The notes: a model not told the origin generated them from the letters alone. A DNA stretch of 35,155 nt from Clostridiales bacterium (GCA_029240935.1 JARDZI010000007.1:1-35155); one strand, 5' to 3'; counted from the first letter of the stretch, positions 10,500-20,767 are shown. Numbers and translations are program-made.

Positions 10500-10943
10500 A
10501 TGGCAGTTGATGTAAATAGATTAGAAGAATTAATAAAAAAGTGGCAGGGTGTTTTAAGGCTAAGGGACTGGGATATAAAACTGAAAATTGTCGATACAGA
10601 ATGGAGAAAGTCTGGGGACATAAAAATTGATATGGACGATAAAAAGGCAGTAATGCTTATTAACAGTAATCCTAAAAGTACAAACCTTGAAGAGTTGGTT
10701 GTTCACGAACTACTGCACTTGAAGTTATGGGGAATGGACCAGATGATAGAAGGCTTTATAATTCAAACCTTTGGTGAGGACGATACTGATGTAAAAAAAG
10801 ACTTTGCAATGAATCAATTTTTTACTCTCCTTGAATCCACAGTTGAGGATTTAACCAAGGCTCTTCTAAAGGCGAATGACTGTAAAGAAGAATTAAGTTT
10901 TGGAAGACTGCAAAGGGATATAGATGAAGAAATTGGAATGTAA
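10500..10943 (+). CDS. Putative small metallopeptidase
   Basis: EELVVHELLHLKLWG HExxH motif, 147 aa. Confidence 0.55.
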   Translation: MAVDVNRLEELIKKWQGVLRLRDWDIKLKIVDTEWRKSGDIKIDMDDKKAVMLINSNPKSTNLEELVVHELLHLKLWGMDQMIEGFIIQTFGEDDTDVKKDFAMNQFFTLLESTVEDLTKALLKANDCKEELSFGRLQRDIDEEIGM

Positions 10944-10982
10944 AATGTTAAGGTAATGGTTAAAAATCAAGATGATTAAAAT

Positions 10983-11085
10983 CAACCAGAGATATGTTAA
11001 ACAACACTAATGTCAGTAATACCACCATATCTGGGGGTAAAAGCGACAAGGGAGCTACGATAGTGAAAAAGTTAATGGAAATTCC
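10983..11085 (+). repeat. Class II attC-like repeat, copy 1
   Basis: caaccagag..aacactaatgtcagtaataccaccatatctgggggtaa..gcgaca..gatagtg..gttaatggaaattcc; same block at 20289-20392; contains ACCaCC-atatct-GGgGGT hairpin. Confidence 0.65.
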
Positions 11086-11183
11086 TTAGAAAGTTTTTGT
11101 TGAAATGATAGAGAGAAAAGGGTTTGAAAACAATTATAGAGAATAGCGAATTAGGAATAATTTATATTAGTGGAGGTAAATGA

Positions 11184-11774
11184 ATGGATATTGAGATATG
11201 TAAGTTGATACCTGAGCTTGCAGAAGATTACGTACATTTTTTTGACACTACACCACATGATAAAAATGTGGTAGAGCATAAATGTTATTGTGTGTGTTGG
11301 TGTAATGATGATTATGAGGGCAAAGATTTTTCAACAGCTGAGAAAAGAAGAAAATATGCCTTACAATATGTTAAAGGCAATAACATTCAAGGTTATCTTG
11401 CTTATAGTGGTAATACGGCCGTTGGATGGTGCAACGCCAATACAAAATCAGATTGCTTGAAATGCGTTAGTTGGCGAAGATTTATGGATTATGTACCTTT
11501 AGAGGAATCTAACACGGGGATAAAGGTGAAATCTGTATTTTGTTTCGTGATTGCACCGGAGATGAAAAGAAAAAGCATTGCCACCCTGCTACTGGAGCGT
11601 GTGTGTAAGGATGCGCTCCAGGATGGATTTGACTTTGTGGAGGTATACCCATACAAAGAATCTAGTTATCAATCATCAGATTTTGGCGGCTATTTTGAGA
11701 TGTATAAAAAAAGTGGGTTTCATGTGTCTTTTGAGACTGAACAAGGGCTTGTCATGAGGAAACAGTTAAAGTAG
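11184..11774 (+). CDS. GNAT family N-acetyltransferase
   Basis: FVIAPEMKRKSIATLLLERVCKDALQDGFDFVEVYPYKE; RBS ggaggt. Confidence 0.8.
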   Translation: MDIEICKLIPELAEDYVHFFDTTPHDKNVVEHKCYCVCWCNDDYEGKDFSTAEKRRKYALQYVKGNNIQGYLAYSGNTAVGWCNANTKSDCLKCVSWRRFMDYVPLEESNTGIKVKSVFCFVIAPEMKRKSIATLLLERVCKDALQDGFDFVEVYPYKESSYQSSDFGGYFEMYKKSGFHVSFETEQGLVMRKQLK

Positions 11775-11904
11775 TACTGTACAAAATAGGCAATATATGA
11801 AGCTAATAAATTCCAGTTTATTGTTTAACTAATTTACATAATTTTGTAATGTTCATAAGAGAGTAAGCCTTTTTGAGTTTAAAACTTATGATGGTTTGAG
11901 CGCT

Positions 11905-12040
11905 GGAACTTCCATTAAACAAAGTGTTCAAGTTCGCTTTGGCCAATTAGGGTCAAGGCTTCGAAGCAGCCAAAGCACATCATTTCGCCTCATAAATGGG
12001 CTCAAGGACGTCTTGAACAAGAAACGGTAGAGGACATCCC
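11905..12040 (+). repeat. attC-like structured repeat, site 1
   Basis: Arms tgttcaag/cttgaaca, gctttggc/gccaaagc, acatcatt/aaggacgt; left flank ggaacttccattaaac; right core degenerate (acggtag). Confidence 0.75.
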
Positions 12041-12082
12041 TAAGCAGCTTTTCTCTGAGTTGAAAATATATGGAGGAATAAC

Positions 12083-12526
12083 ATGGAACCCAATATAGAT
12101 TATAAAATCAAATATATAGATAATGAAGAGAAACTGAAACCTGTATTAGAATTATGTTATAATCTTTTAGGTCAACAATCGAGAGAAATAGAAAATTATA
12201 CATATGATGCTTGGAAAAACAGAATTAGTAAATGGTCAAATGTTTTGATATACGCTGAATTTGATGGTAAAGTAATATCTGCTGTACTTGGCAGACCAGA
12301 AAATAATGATAGTTTAGTCATGGGGTTTGTTGCGTGTGATGAGAAATTTAGAAATCAAGGCATCACTAGGTCCCTTGTTAATGACTTTGAAAATAATGCA
12401 AAAATGTTAGGATTTAAATATATAACATTAGGAGCAAGACCTAATGCAAATAATTTTTATGAAAAATGTGGTTATATTGAAATTGATGAAATGTATGGAC
12501 AGAAAATCTATAAAAAGATTTTATAA
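12083..12526 (+). CDS. GNAT family N-acetyltransferase
   Basis: VACDEKFRNQGITRSLVNDFENNAKMLGFKYITLGARPNANNFYEKCGYIE. Confidence 0.88.
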   Translation: MEPNIDYKIKYIDNEEKLKPVLELCYNLLGQQSREIENYTYDAWKNRISKWSNVLIYAEFDGKVISAVLGRPENNDSLVMGFVACDEKFRNQGITRSLVNDFENNAKMLGFKYITLGARPNANNFYEKCGYIEIDEMYGQKIYKKIL

Positions 12527-12838
12527 TTAAAATATTTTAAATGTAAATACTGTTGAATAATGGATTTGTATTATGCAAGATATTTGAGATTGATGATGGT
12601 TCGTTTGTGGAAATGCATAGTAAAGAAATAATTCACTCTATAATCTGAAAATTTAAAGCATATTGTAAAACAGAAGTACTTAATTCTCACTTTTCTTATA
12701 TTGTTTATCAAAATTTTTGGATTAGTTTGATTGAAAGCTTAAGATTTAATTGCTTAATAATGAATGACAACATTAGACTATTTTTTTATTTAGCCTAGAG
12801 TATAAATTTATTGATTATGTTTTGTGGAGGAATTATGA

Positions 12839-13654
12839 ATGAGAAATATCATAGATCAAGATCTTGTTTTTGAGCAGCTAATGACTGAAGAGGAATTGAT
12901 TCGTTTTAGTATGTTTTATGCCATATGTATAGCTAATGATTCTTTTATTGTAACAAATGATAATAATGTAATTATTGGGCAAGAACGTCCAACATCGCCT
13001 TTATGGATTTATATTAAGAATAATTTATCTGATGATGAACGAGAAGAAGTTGTTAAAATCATATGCGAAAGACTTGCACTTAACACTACTCTTAATGTAG
13101 ACGGAGAAGAAAAATACCTTAAATCAATACTTGAAGAGGTTTCAAGTGTCTCTGGAGTTCCCTTTAAGATAAGTCTTCCTAAAAATTCATATGTTTGTCA
13201 TAAACCTATAAAGCCTGAAATAATTTGTGGTGGTTTATCAAAAGCGAGGGAGAATGATTTAGAAACCCTTTCTGTATTTTCTAGAGATAATTGGGAAGAT
13301 ATTGGTTTTGGAATTCTTACACCAGAGCAAGCTAATAATTTCGCACAACGAAAACTAACTAACTCTGATTTTCATGTTTGGAGGAATGATAATGAAAGAG
13401 TTGTTGCCATGGCATCTGTACATAAATATGGGGACGTTGTACTAACTGATGGTGTCTTTACTGATAGAAATGAACGTAATAAGGGATATGCAAAATTTTT
13501 AATGTATAGAATTACAAAAGATTTGCTTAATGAGGGTTTCATGCCGATATTATATGCTGACCGTAGAAAAGCAGCTCCAAATCATGTATATAAAAGTATT
13601 GGTTATGAATATTGTGGGGAGGTTACTGAATATAGATTTTTAAATTGCAAATAA
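12839..13654 (+). CDS. GNAT family N-acetyltransferase
   Basis: GVFTDRNERNKGYAKFLMYRITKDLLNEGFMPILYADRRKAAPNHVYKSIGYEYCGE. Confidence 0.82.
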   Translation: MRNIIDQDLVFEQLMTEEELIRFSMFYAICIANDSFIVTNDNNVIIGQERPTSPLWIYIKNNLSDDEREEVVKIICERLALNTTLNVDGEEKYLKSILEEVSSVSGVPFKISLPKNSYVCHKPIKPEIICGGLSKARENDLETLSVFSRDNWEDIGFGILTPEQANNFAQRKLTNSDFHVWRNDNERVVAMASVHKYGDVVLTDGVFTDRNERNKGYAKFLMYRITKDLLNEGFMPILYADRRKAAPNHVYKSIGYEYCGEVTEYRFLNCK

Positions 13655-13875
13655 TTCGAAATTTAGTAGTTTATAGAAAAGCGAGACATTGTGAATCTCA
13701 CTCTTTTGAATGATGATTTAGTTGTATGAAAAATTAAGTTTGAAAAAACTGTGTAATAAATGGTGCAATTAGCAATGTTATTTTGGTGTTTTATCGTAGG
13801 TAACCTAGGATTATTGATTTTTTGTATAGCTGAAAGTGGTTTTGATTTGGAATATTTTTAAAGAGAGGTGTTTTT

Positions 13876-14448
13876 ATGCAAATAAAGCTTGAAAAGTTTA
13901 AGACAGATGAAATTCCAAAATTGGTATCATGGATTCCAGATAAAGAGTTTTTACTGCAGTGGGGAGGTCCTGCATATTCAATTTCTTTGATTAATGAACA
14001 GCTTCTTAATGATGTAAAGTCTATGGATGAGGATGAACCTAAAAATTTGATGTTCAGTGCAAAAGTGATTAATAGTAATGAAATGGTAGGTCATATTCAA
14101 CTATTAGGAATAGACAGAACAAATATGTCTGCTAGAATAGGAAGAGTTCTTGTTGGAGAAATGGAGAACAGAAATAAAGGAATTGGACTACAAATGGTTA
14201 ATCACCTCTTAGAAATCGCATTTAATAAATTACATTTGCATAGGATAGACTTGGGTGTGTTTGATTTTAATAAATCAGCTATTGCATGTTATGAAAAAGC
14301 AGGATTTATTATCGAAGGAAAGTTTAGAGATTGTAGAAAAATTGATGAACAATATTGGTCTTTAATTAATATGAGTATTCTTGAGGAAGAGTACAAGAAT
14401 ATATTTGATGGGAAATCACCATATAACATTGAAATTGCTAATATTTAA
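13876..14448 (+). CDS. GNAT family N-acetyltransferase (RimJ/RimL-like)
   Basis: RVLVGEMENRNKGIGLQMVNHLLEIAFNKLHLHRIDLGVFDFNKSAIACYEKAGFIIEGKFRD. Confidence 0.9.
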   Translation: MQIKLEKFKTDEIPKLVSWIPDKEFLLQWGGPAYSISLINEQLLNDVKSMDEDEPKNLMFSAKVINSNEMVGHIQLLGIDRTNMSARIGRVLVGEMENRNKGIGLQMVNHLLEIAFNKLHLHRIDLGVFDFNKSAIACYEKAGFIIEGKFRDCRKIDEQYWSLINMSILEEEYKNIFDGKSPYNIEIANI

Positions 14449-14493
14449 AGTTGCATGCATTTAGCAGATCTAAAAGTATAGAAGGAGAAACAT

Positions 14494-15411
14494 ATGAAAA
14501 GATTCATGATAGGTCAATTCAATAAATTTGATGTAAATAGGCAAAATAGAGATTTTAGGGATTATTTTTTTGGCATCGAAGTTAATCAATTGGAATCCAT
14601 TAGTGAATTGGAAATATTGAAGGATAATATTAGAGAAGGAAATTTGAATATAGGAATTCATTTTCCATTGCTGAAAAATCAATGGAGATCTAGGGATCCT
14701 CAATATCTTTCCAAGGATGAAACAACTTATATTGAGTCCATTGATTACATGGAAAAGGAATTTGTGAAAGCCAAGGAGCTTAATCCAGATTATATTTTGC
14801 TTCATTATCCCAAACCAGTTATTTTAGATGATAGAGTTGATTGGTCATCTTGGAGATTTTTTGATGATACGGAATATTATTATGAATCCGAAATTTCATA
14901 CCAATTCTTTGAGGAAAAAAGCAGAAATTTTTTTAAAATATTATCTGAAGCGGGTAAAAAATATAATTTTACTCCGGTATTGGAGCTAGATGGGTTAAAT
15001 AAATATGTATATGAAACAAACTTGCTTGAAGGCTTATTGAATGAATACCCAAATATCAAACTGTGTCTTGATTTTGGCAGAATACACCTACAGGATTGTA
15101 TTGATGATAACTTTAGGGGACTGGATATAGTAAGGAAGTTTGGAAGATATACTTATCTTGTACATTTGTGGAATTCAAGTATAGATAGAAATGGACATTA
15201 CCCTGCACTGAAGTCCCTAAGGGTAGAGGATGGATGGGGAGATATGGAAGCATATTTTGGGATTTTGAATGAGATGAATGATAAGTACAAAGTGTTGTTT
15301 GAACATCAGTCTCAACTTATAAGTGACTTTGAACTGGAAGAATGTTATAAATGGATCGGTGAGCTGGTGAGGAAGGTACCTACTAATAATGACGTTAATA
15401 ACAATCTATGA
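14494..15411 (+). CDS. TIM-barrel sugar phosphate isomerase/epimerase-like protein
   Basis: GNLNIGIHFPLL; YILLHYPKP; TPVLELDGL; IKLCLDFGRIHL; VLFEHQS pattern of xylose isomerase-like TIM barrels. Confidence 0.7.
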   Translation: MKRFMIGQFNKFDVNRQNRDFRDYFFGIEVNQLESISELEILKDNIREGNLNIGIHFPLLKNQWRSRDPQYLSKDETTYIESIDYMEKEFVKAKELNPDYILLHYPKPVILDDRVDWSSWRFFDDTEYYYESEISYQFFEEKSRNFFKILSEAGKKYNFTPVLELDGLNKYVYETNLLEGLLNEYPNIKLCLDFGRIHLQDCIDDNFRGLDIVRKFGRYTYLVHLWNSSIDRNGHYPALKSLRVEDGWGDMEAYFGILNEMNDKYKVLFEHQSQLISDFELEECYKWIGELVRKVPTNNDVNNNL

Positions 15412-15442
15412 GTACTTCAGTAAAATATAAAAGAGGTGTTCA

Positions 15443-15829
15443 ATGAAAGATAAGCGCAACAGAGCATTTTACCTGATAATGATATTTGTCGTTATTTGTT
15501 TAGGCCTTTTATCAAGAAGAATGACTGCCTATATACCATATACAATCAACTTGTATCTAGGGGACTCACTGTGGGCACTCATGATATATCTGATTGTGTG
15601 CATGATTTTCAGAAGCTGGACAACTAAGAGAACTGCATTAATAAGTATTCTATTCTGTTTCTCAATTGAGTTTAGCCAGTTATACCACAGTAACTGGATT
15701 GATGTGATCAGAAGGACAACTTTAGGGGGACTAATTCTAGGATATGGCTTTTTGTGGAGAGATTTGGCAGCTTATTTATTAGGTATAGGATTTGGAATAG
15801 TAATTGACCATAAATTAAATATGAGGTGA
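15443..15829 (+). CDS. DUF2809 family membrane protein
   Basis: GLLSRRMTAYIPYTINLYLGDSLWALMIYLI ... EFSQLYHSNWIDVIRRTTLGGLILGYGF. Confidence 0.85.
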   Translation: MKDKRNRAFYLIMIFVVICLGLLSRRMTAYIPYTINLYLGDSLWALMIYLIVCMIFRSWTTKRTALISILFCFSIEFSQLYHSNWIDVIRRTTLGGLILGYGFLWRDLAAYLLGIGFGIVIDHKLNMR

Positions 15830-15835
15830 TATTTC

Positions 15836-16462
15836 ATGATGAACAGCAAAGGCTTTGACAACTGGGCTGGTGAATATGATGAAAGTATTGCAAAGAGCAA
15901 GGGGTATCCCTTTGAAGGATATTATAATGTGTTAGCATATGTACACAATATGATCCAAATTAATAATGACACTAAAATTCTAGACATTGGAGTAGGAACT
16001 GGACAATTAACCTATGAACTATATAAAAAGGGCGGACATGTTTATGGAATTGACTTTTCAGAAAAAATGCTTGAATTTGCCAGAGAAAGGATGCCAGGAG
16101 CTATATTTTATAAATTTAACTTTAATAATGGAATACCAGAAGAGATAAAAGATTTAAAATTTGATTATATTGTTTCATCCTATGCCATTCATCATATAGA
16201 TGATAAACAAAAATTAAATTTTATTAAGGAATTAAAGAGCATTTTAAAGTATAATGGAATTATTGTATTAGCTGATGTTGCATTTAAAACTAGAGATGCA
16301 TTGAAAAAGTGCAAAGAAAAGGTGGGTAATGGGTGGGATAATGATGAAATATATATGATAGCCAATGAGATGGAGTCAGAACTAAGAAGAGAAGGATTTC
16401 TAACTGATTATGTTCAGATGTCCTCATGCGCAGGAATTTTAAAGATCAAGCTTGGAGCTTAA
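15836..16462 (+). CDS. Class I SAM-dependent methyltransferase
   Basis: ILDIGVGTGQLTYELYKKGGHVYGIDFSEKMLEFARERM. Confidence 0.92.
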   Translation: MMNSKGFDNWAGEYDESIAKSKGYPFEGYYNVLAYVHNMIQINNDTKILDIGVGTGQLTYELYKKGGHVYGIDFSEKMLEFARERMPGAIFYKFNFNNGIPEEIKDLKFDYIVSSYAIHHIDDKQKLNFIKELKSILKYNGIIVLADVAFKTRDALKKCKEKVGNGWDNDEIYMIANEMESELRREGFLTDYVQMSSCAGILKIKLGA

Positions 16463-16488
16463 AAGAAGTTACTAGGAAGGAGTAAATC

Positions 16489-16926
16489 ATGGAAATAACA
16501 TTTAATCATGCTACAGCAAATGATATAGAGGTGTTATTTGAGTTAAACAAAAAGCTTATAGAGAAATATGAAACTAACTTAAATCACGATTTTGAAAAGA
16601 TTTATTCCTGGGTAAAAAGAAAGCTAGAAAATAATATAAAAAGCTATCAGTGTATATACTTTGATGGTATAAAGGTAGGCTATTTTTATCTGCATAATGA
16701 TGGTGAAAAACTTGAACTTGATGACTTATATATTTTTGATGAATTTCAAGGAGGAGGCATAGGAACAAGGGTTTTAAAATATGTTGCTTCAATTGCAGCA
16801 GAAAAAAATAAAGCTGTTTTCTTATATGTGTTTGCAAAGAACCATGGAGCTATTAGATTATATCTTAGGAATGGATATGAGATTGTAAAGAATATTGATG
16901 ACAGTAGATACATAATGAGTACATAA
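16489..16926 (+). CDS. GNAT family N-acetyltransferase
   Basis: LDDLYIFDEFQGGGIGTRVLKYVASIAAEKNKAVFLYVFAKNHGAIRLYLRNGYEIV. Confidence 0.9.
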   Translation: MEITFNHATANDIEVLFELNKKLIEKYETNLNHDFEKIYSWVKRKLENNIKSYQCIYFDGIKVGYFYLHNDGEKLELDDLYIFDEFQGGGIGTRVLKYVASIAAEKNKAVFLYVFAKNHGAIRLYLRNGYEIVKNIDDSRYIMST

Positions 16927-17015
16927 GAGAACTCAGATTTTATGGAGCACTAAAAATGAAGTAATGAATAAATTAAACAAGCCTAGACAATAAAATTTTT
17001 AGGGGGATGACAAAT

Positions 17016-17516
17016 ATGATTACTAACTTAAAAAAAAGGACTGGGTTTATCATAATGATACTAGTAATAACTACATTGTTTATTGGATGCAACAAGCAGG
17101 AAAATAGCAATAACAGTTTATTAAAAAGTATTGGAATTGAAAGTTTGGAAAGTGATGCTTTAGCTGTAATTATAAACAATCCATCAGATGACAAGCTTGA
17201 TAAAGTAACTGATCTTAAAACTTTTGAATATGATAAAACATCCAATGAGACGCTTTTGCTAGTACCAAGATTTAATAAAATGAGTATTGAAATCAAATCA
17301 TTAGTATGGGAGAATGATGCTTTAAAAGAGGATGAAACTATTTACAAGGAAGAAAACACAAAAGATGGATTTGGATTATTCTTAAGAGCATATCGTCCAG
17401 AAGGATCACCAGCAATAAAAATTTGCGTTGAGGGAAATGACATGAAGGGTGAATATATACTATCCTATAATGGGAAGGATGGTACCCCTGACATTGAATA
17501 TATAGTAAAAGAATAG
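17016..17516 (+). CDS. Putative lipoprotein
   Basis: MITNLKKRTGFIIMILVITTLFIGC lipobox; AGGGGG 9 nt upstream of this ATG. Confidence 0.65.
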   Translation: MITNLKKRTGFIIMILVITTLFIGCNKQENSNNSLLKSIGIESLESDALAVIINNPSDDKLDKVTDLKTFEYDKTSNETLLLVPRFNKMSIEIKSLVWENDALKEDETIYKEENTKDGFGLFLRAYRPEGSPAIKICVEGNDMKGEYILSYNGKDGTPDIEYIVKE

Positions 17517-17570
17517 TTTTAATATAAAGTAAGTTTTGATTTTAAAGATAAATAAATATAAATGTAAAAT

Positions 17571-17602
17571 TGGAGCAGCAAAATGCTGCTCTATTTTTAT
17601 TG
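17571..17602 (+). terminator. Rho-independent terminator
   Basis: gagcagcaaaatgctgctctatttttatt. Confidence 0.8.
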
Positions 17603-17654
17603 TAAAAACATCATTTATGTGCAATTATTAAAATATCATAAAAAGTTTTTTGTT

Positions 17655-17697
17655 ATCCATGGGATAACATTAAAATCATACGTCAATATATATGAAA
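17655..17697 (+). promoter_or_regulatory. Candidate ECF sigma-dependent promoter
   Basis: CCATGGGATA-N14-CGTC-AATATATATGAAA, shared with identical spacing upstream of the paralogous operon at 32630. Confidence 0.5.
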
Positions 17698-17738
17698 GGT
17701 AAAGAATAGGCATAATTTGATAGTGAGGAGGCTTTTAT

Positions 17739-18803
17739 ATGAGGAGAATTGGAACCATATCCTCTGCAGCAGGATTGATATTTCTTGGGGTATGGATGAT
17801 AATAAGCAAAACAAATCCAGCCCTTGGGGAAGAAGTTTTTAAGTGGTGGCCAGCAGTTATTGTAGTGTTAGGAATTGAAGTGCTATTTCAGTTCAGCAGA
17901 AAAGAAGGGGAGAAGACAAGAATAAACTTTCTTATAATCCCAGTTCTTTTAGTACTGCTAAGTGTGAATATATATCATGGAGTAAAAAGCGGTATTGGGG
18001 ATCTACTTGAAAATATTGATCTTGGTAATATTCCAAATATAAATATTAGTGGGCTTGATATAAACAACTATAAGCCTGTTAAGACAACCAAGACCTTAAA
18101 GGTTAGTGGAAATAAGCTATATTTTTCAGCAGATAATATAAAGTTGAATATAAAGAAATTAACAGCTGGAGACATAAGAATAGAAGGAGATGTTTATGTA
18201 GATAAGGACTACTCCATGGATATGTACAATATTATGGAGAAAAGTGAAGGCTATGGATACAATGTACAAATCAAAGAAAGCTATGTGAAAAAGGTTGAAC
18301 TTGATATTTATTTGCCTGATGGCATTGGATTAGAAATTGAAGGTGACAATCTTGAAATAATGAGTGACGATAAGTTTATTCAATCAGCTATTGATATTAA
18401 GGGTGATAATTGTAACATAAAGCTTCAGGGAGCAGCTTCAAGCCAGATCAATTTTGATAATGGAAATGTAAACCTTGAGAATATTAATGACATTAGGATA
18501 GCTGGTGGGAATTCAAATATAAAAATAGATGGAGAAGTTGAAAATATAAATATTAAATCAGATCTTGGAAGAATAGATGTGGACAATATAACATCCAAGA
18601 ATGTAAATATTGAAATGGACCAAGGAGTGGTAGACTTTAGAACTCAGGATGAAAATGCAGGAGTAAACATTGAACTTGATCAGGGAGTTACTGAAATCAA
18701 TGATTCTAAGTTTGTAAATGCAGGAAGCAGCAGGACATTTGGAACAGGGTCAGGCAAGGTTAAGATAATAATGGATCAGGGTGCAGTAAAATTCAGTAAT
18801 TAG
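17739..18803 (+). CDS. LiaF-like transmembrane plus DUF4097-type beta-repeat protein
   Basis: N-terminal LIFLGVWMIISK..EEVFKWWPAVIVVLGIEVLFQF (LiaI/LiaF-like TM region), C-terminal NINI/DQGV beta repeats. Confidence 0.75.
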   Translation: MRRIGTISSAAGLIFLGVWMIISKTNPALGEEVFKWWPAVIVVLGIEVLFQFSRKEGEKTRINFLIIPVLLVLLSVNIYHGVKSGIGDLLENIDLGNIPNINISGLDINNYKPVKTTKTLKVSGNKLYFSADNIKLNIKKLTAGDIRIEGDVYVDKDYSMDMYNIMEKSEGYGYNVQIKESYVKKVELDIYLPDGIGLEIEGDNLEIMSDDKFIQSAIDIKGDNCNIKLQGAASSQINFDNGNVNLENINDIRIAGGNSNIKIDGEVENINIKSDLGRIDVDNITSKNVNIEMDQGVVDFRTQDENAGVNIELDQGVTEINDSKFVNAGSSRTFGTGSGKVKIIMDQGAVKFSN

Positions 18804-18815
18804 GAGTGAGAAGCC

Positions 18816-19352
18816 TTGGAGGAACAGGATTTGATAAAGGGGCTTAGGGAAGGTGATGAGGACTGCTTCATCCGGGTGGTGGATTTGTACAAAAAGAAGG
18901 TTGTTTCTCTTTGCTATTCATACACCCATGATTATCAGGAAGCAGAGGATTTATCCCAGGAGGCCTTTATAACCATATACAACAGCATACAAAACTTCAG
19001 GGAAGAATGCTCCCTTTCAACATATATCTATAAAATAACTGTATCTAGATGCCTTGATTTTAAACGGAAGAGGAGCATTAAAAATTTTCTGACAGGTTTG
19101 ATTAGCGTCCATAAGGAAGAAAGCTTTGATGTTGATGATAAAAACTATGTAAGAGAATGTATTCAATCTTTATCTGAGGAGCTTAAAACTGCAGTGGTTT
19201 TATACTACTATGTTGGCTTAAGTCAGAAGGAAATTGGAGAGGTTTTAAATATATCTCAAAAAAATGTTGAGGGCAAGATATACAGGGCAAAACAAAAGCT
19301 TAGATTGGAATTTGAGAAGGGAGGGTTTATGGATGCAGCAAGAATGGGATGA
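18816..19352 (+). CDS. ECF-type RNA polymerase sigma factor (TTG start)
   Basis: YTHDYQEAEDLSQEAFITIYNSIQNF region 2; AVVLYYYVGLSQKEIGEVLNISQKNVEGKIYRAKQKLR region 4. Confidence 0.92.
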   Translation: MEEQDLIKGLREGDEDCFIRVVDLYKKKVVSLCYSYTHDYQEAEDLSQEAFITIYNSIQNFREECSLSTYIYKITVSRCLDFKRKRSIKNFLTGLISVHKEESFDVDDKNYVRECIQSLSEELKTAVVLYYYVGLSQKEIGEVLNISQKNVEGKIYRAKQKLRLEFEKGGFMDAARMG

Positions 19353-19623
19353 TTTAGATAGAGTTATTGAGGAATCCTTTGAGGATGTAAAAATCAGTGA
19401 TGGCTATAATTACAAGCTCATGGCTAAGATGAAAAAGAAGAAACAGGCCAGGAATCAGAGCTACACATTTGCATTCAGCCTTATACTTGCTGGGTTTTTA
19501 ATAATGTTTATGTATACCTCCGATGTTCAATATAGGCTTATTGATATACAATGTAGAATAAAAAGTGATATTACTATGCTTCAAAGCAACTTTAATATTT
19601 TTAACAACTTTAAGGGAGAGTGA
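19333..19623 (+). CDS. Single-TM protein, putative anti-sigma partner
   Basis: ORF overlaps the sigma gene by 20 bp, RBS gggaggg, one TM segment (FAFSLILAGFLIMFMYT). Confidence 0.6.
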   Translation: MQQEWDDLDRVIEESFEDVKISDGYNYKLMAKMKKKKQARNQSYTFAFSLILAGFLIMFMYTSDVQYRLIDIQCRIKSDITMLQSNFNIFNNFKGE

Positions 19624-20123
19624 TTATATTGCAAAAGAGGAATAGCTTTCTTACTTTTATAACAGCGTTGATTCCAGGGGTTGGATATATGTATCTAGGA
19701 CTTGTAAAAAGAGGCATTCAAGTTCTTCTAGCCTTTCTTCTGGTAGAACCTCTTTTCAGACTTCTTGGAATAGGCTTTTTAACTGGAATTGTAAGAATTC
19801 CAATATGGTTCTATACATTCTTTGACACCTTCAGTGTTGCCAGAATGCTCGATATGGAGAAGCCAGTACATGATACTGATTTTATATTCAGTAAGTATGT
19901 AAAGGATGGGGAATATCCAGTTGTAGATAGAAACAAGATAGGTAGAAATCTTACCTTAATAATAGCAATTGCATTAATACTTATTGGAATCTTTGCTATA
20001 TTAAACAATTTGTTTATATCTTACCCAATATACAAGTTAATTAGAAGCTATATAAGCTCATTGTTTATACCAGTACTTTTAGTTTTAGCAGGGATATATT
20101 TGTTGTTTAGAAATAGGAAATAG
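19620..20123 (+). CDS. Multi-pass membrane protein
   Basis: FLTFITALIPGVGYMYLGLVKRGIQVLL; paralogous to 33712-34224. Confidence 0.75.
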   Translation: MIILQKRNSFLTFITALIPGVGYMYLGLVKRGIQVLLAFLLVEPLFRLLGIGFLTGIVRIPIWFYTFFDTFSVARMLDMEKPVHDTDFIFSKYVKDGEYPVVDRNKIGRNLTLIIAIALILIGIFAILNNLFISYPIYKLIRSYISSLFIPVLLVLAGIYLLFRNRK

Positions 20124-20140
20124 AATAGAAATTTTAATAG

Positions 20141-20194
20141 GGCAACTATATTTTACATTAGTATTTAAGATTTTAAATGTAAAATATAGTTGCC
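20141..20194. terminator. Perfect 18-bp inverted repeat after the sigma-factor operon
   Basis: ggcaactatattttacat ... atgtaaaatatagttgcc, 18-nt spacer. Confidence 0.6.
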
Positions 20195-20288
20195 TTATTA
20201 TGTAAGTATTTATGTAAACCAAATTAGTACCATAATTGTGATATTGTGGTATAATACTACTAGGTCAGGTGACCCAGGATACTGTATA

Positions 20289-20392
20289 ACAACCAGAGTT
20301 AGGATAGACGACACTAATGTCGGTAATACCGCCATATCTAGGGGTAATAACGACAGAGGAGGGGCGATAGTGCAATAGTTAATGGAAATCCC
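20289..20392 (+). repeat. Class II attC-like repeat, copy 2
   Basis: caaccagagttaggatagacgacactaatgtcggtaataccgccatatctaggggtaataacgaca..gcgatagtgcaatagttaatggaaatccc; preceded by TAACAA core (20286). Confidence 0.65.
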
Positions 20393-20554
20393 TGAGCAAA
20401 TTAAGATGACTTTATGAAAGAAAATCTAAAAAATTAGTAATGAAGAATAGTAGGATATTATTCATCATGCAGGCCAATAGGATATTGAAGAACAGTATTA
20501 AGTTATTTACAAATGCGTAGCAAATAACAACTTTTTATAAAGGGGGGGATTAAA

Positions 20555-20767
20555 ATGCCTTTACTTGCTCCATACGTGTTAATATACGTATCACTTATAT
20601 TCATATTTAGTGCATTGTTGATGTGGCTCTGGAATATTACTATAACAAAAATTTTTAATATTAGGGATATTACCTATTGGGAAGCATTCAGATTAATGAT
20701 TATAGCATGGCTTATTTTTGGAAAGGGTCTTGAGCTTACTATTAGTTTTATAATAAGTCTGCTATGA
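20555..20767 (+). CDS. Small two-TM hypothetical protein, cassette payload
   Basis: 70 aa, RBS agggggggat; bracketed by attC-like repeats. Confidence 0.6.
   Translation: MPLLAPYVLIYVSLIFIFSALLMWLWNITITKIFNIRDITYWEAFRLMIIAWLIFGKGLELTISFIISLL

Noticed and set aside
20190-20378. 62-aa ORF MPYYVSIYVNQ...
   Set aside because: Runs from the terminator palindrome through the class II repeat; repeat sequence rather than a likely gene.
20289-20392. Known riboswitch (c-di-GMP, TPP, c-di-AMP) for the class II repeat
   Set aside because: I could not match the recalled consensus motifs of these classes; needs an Rfam scan.
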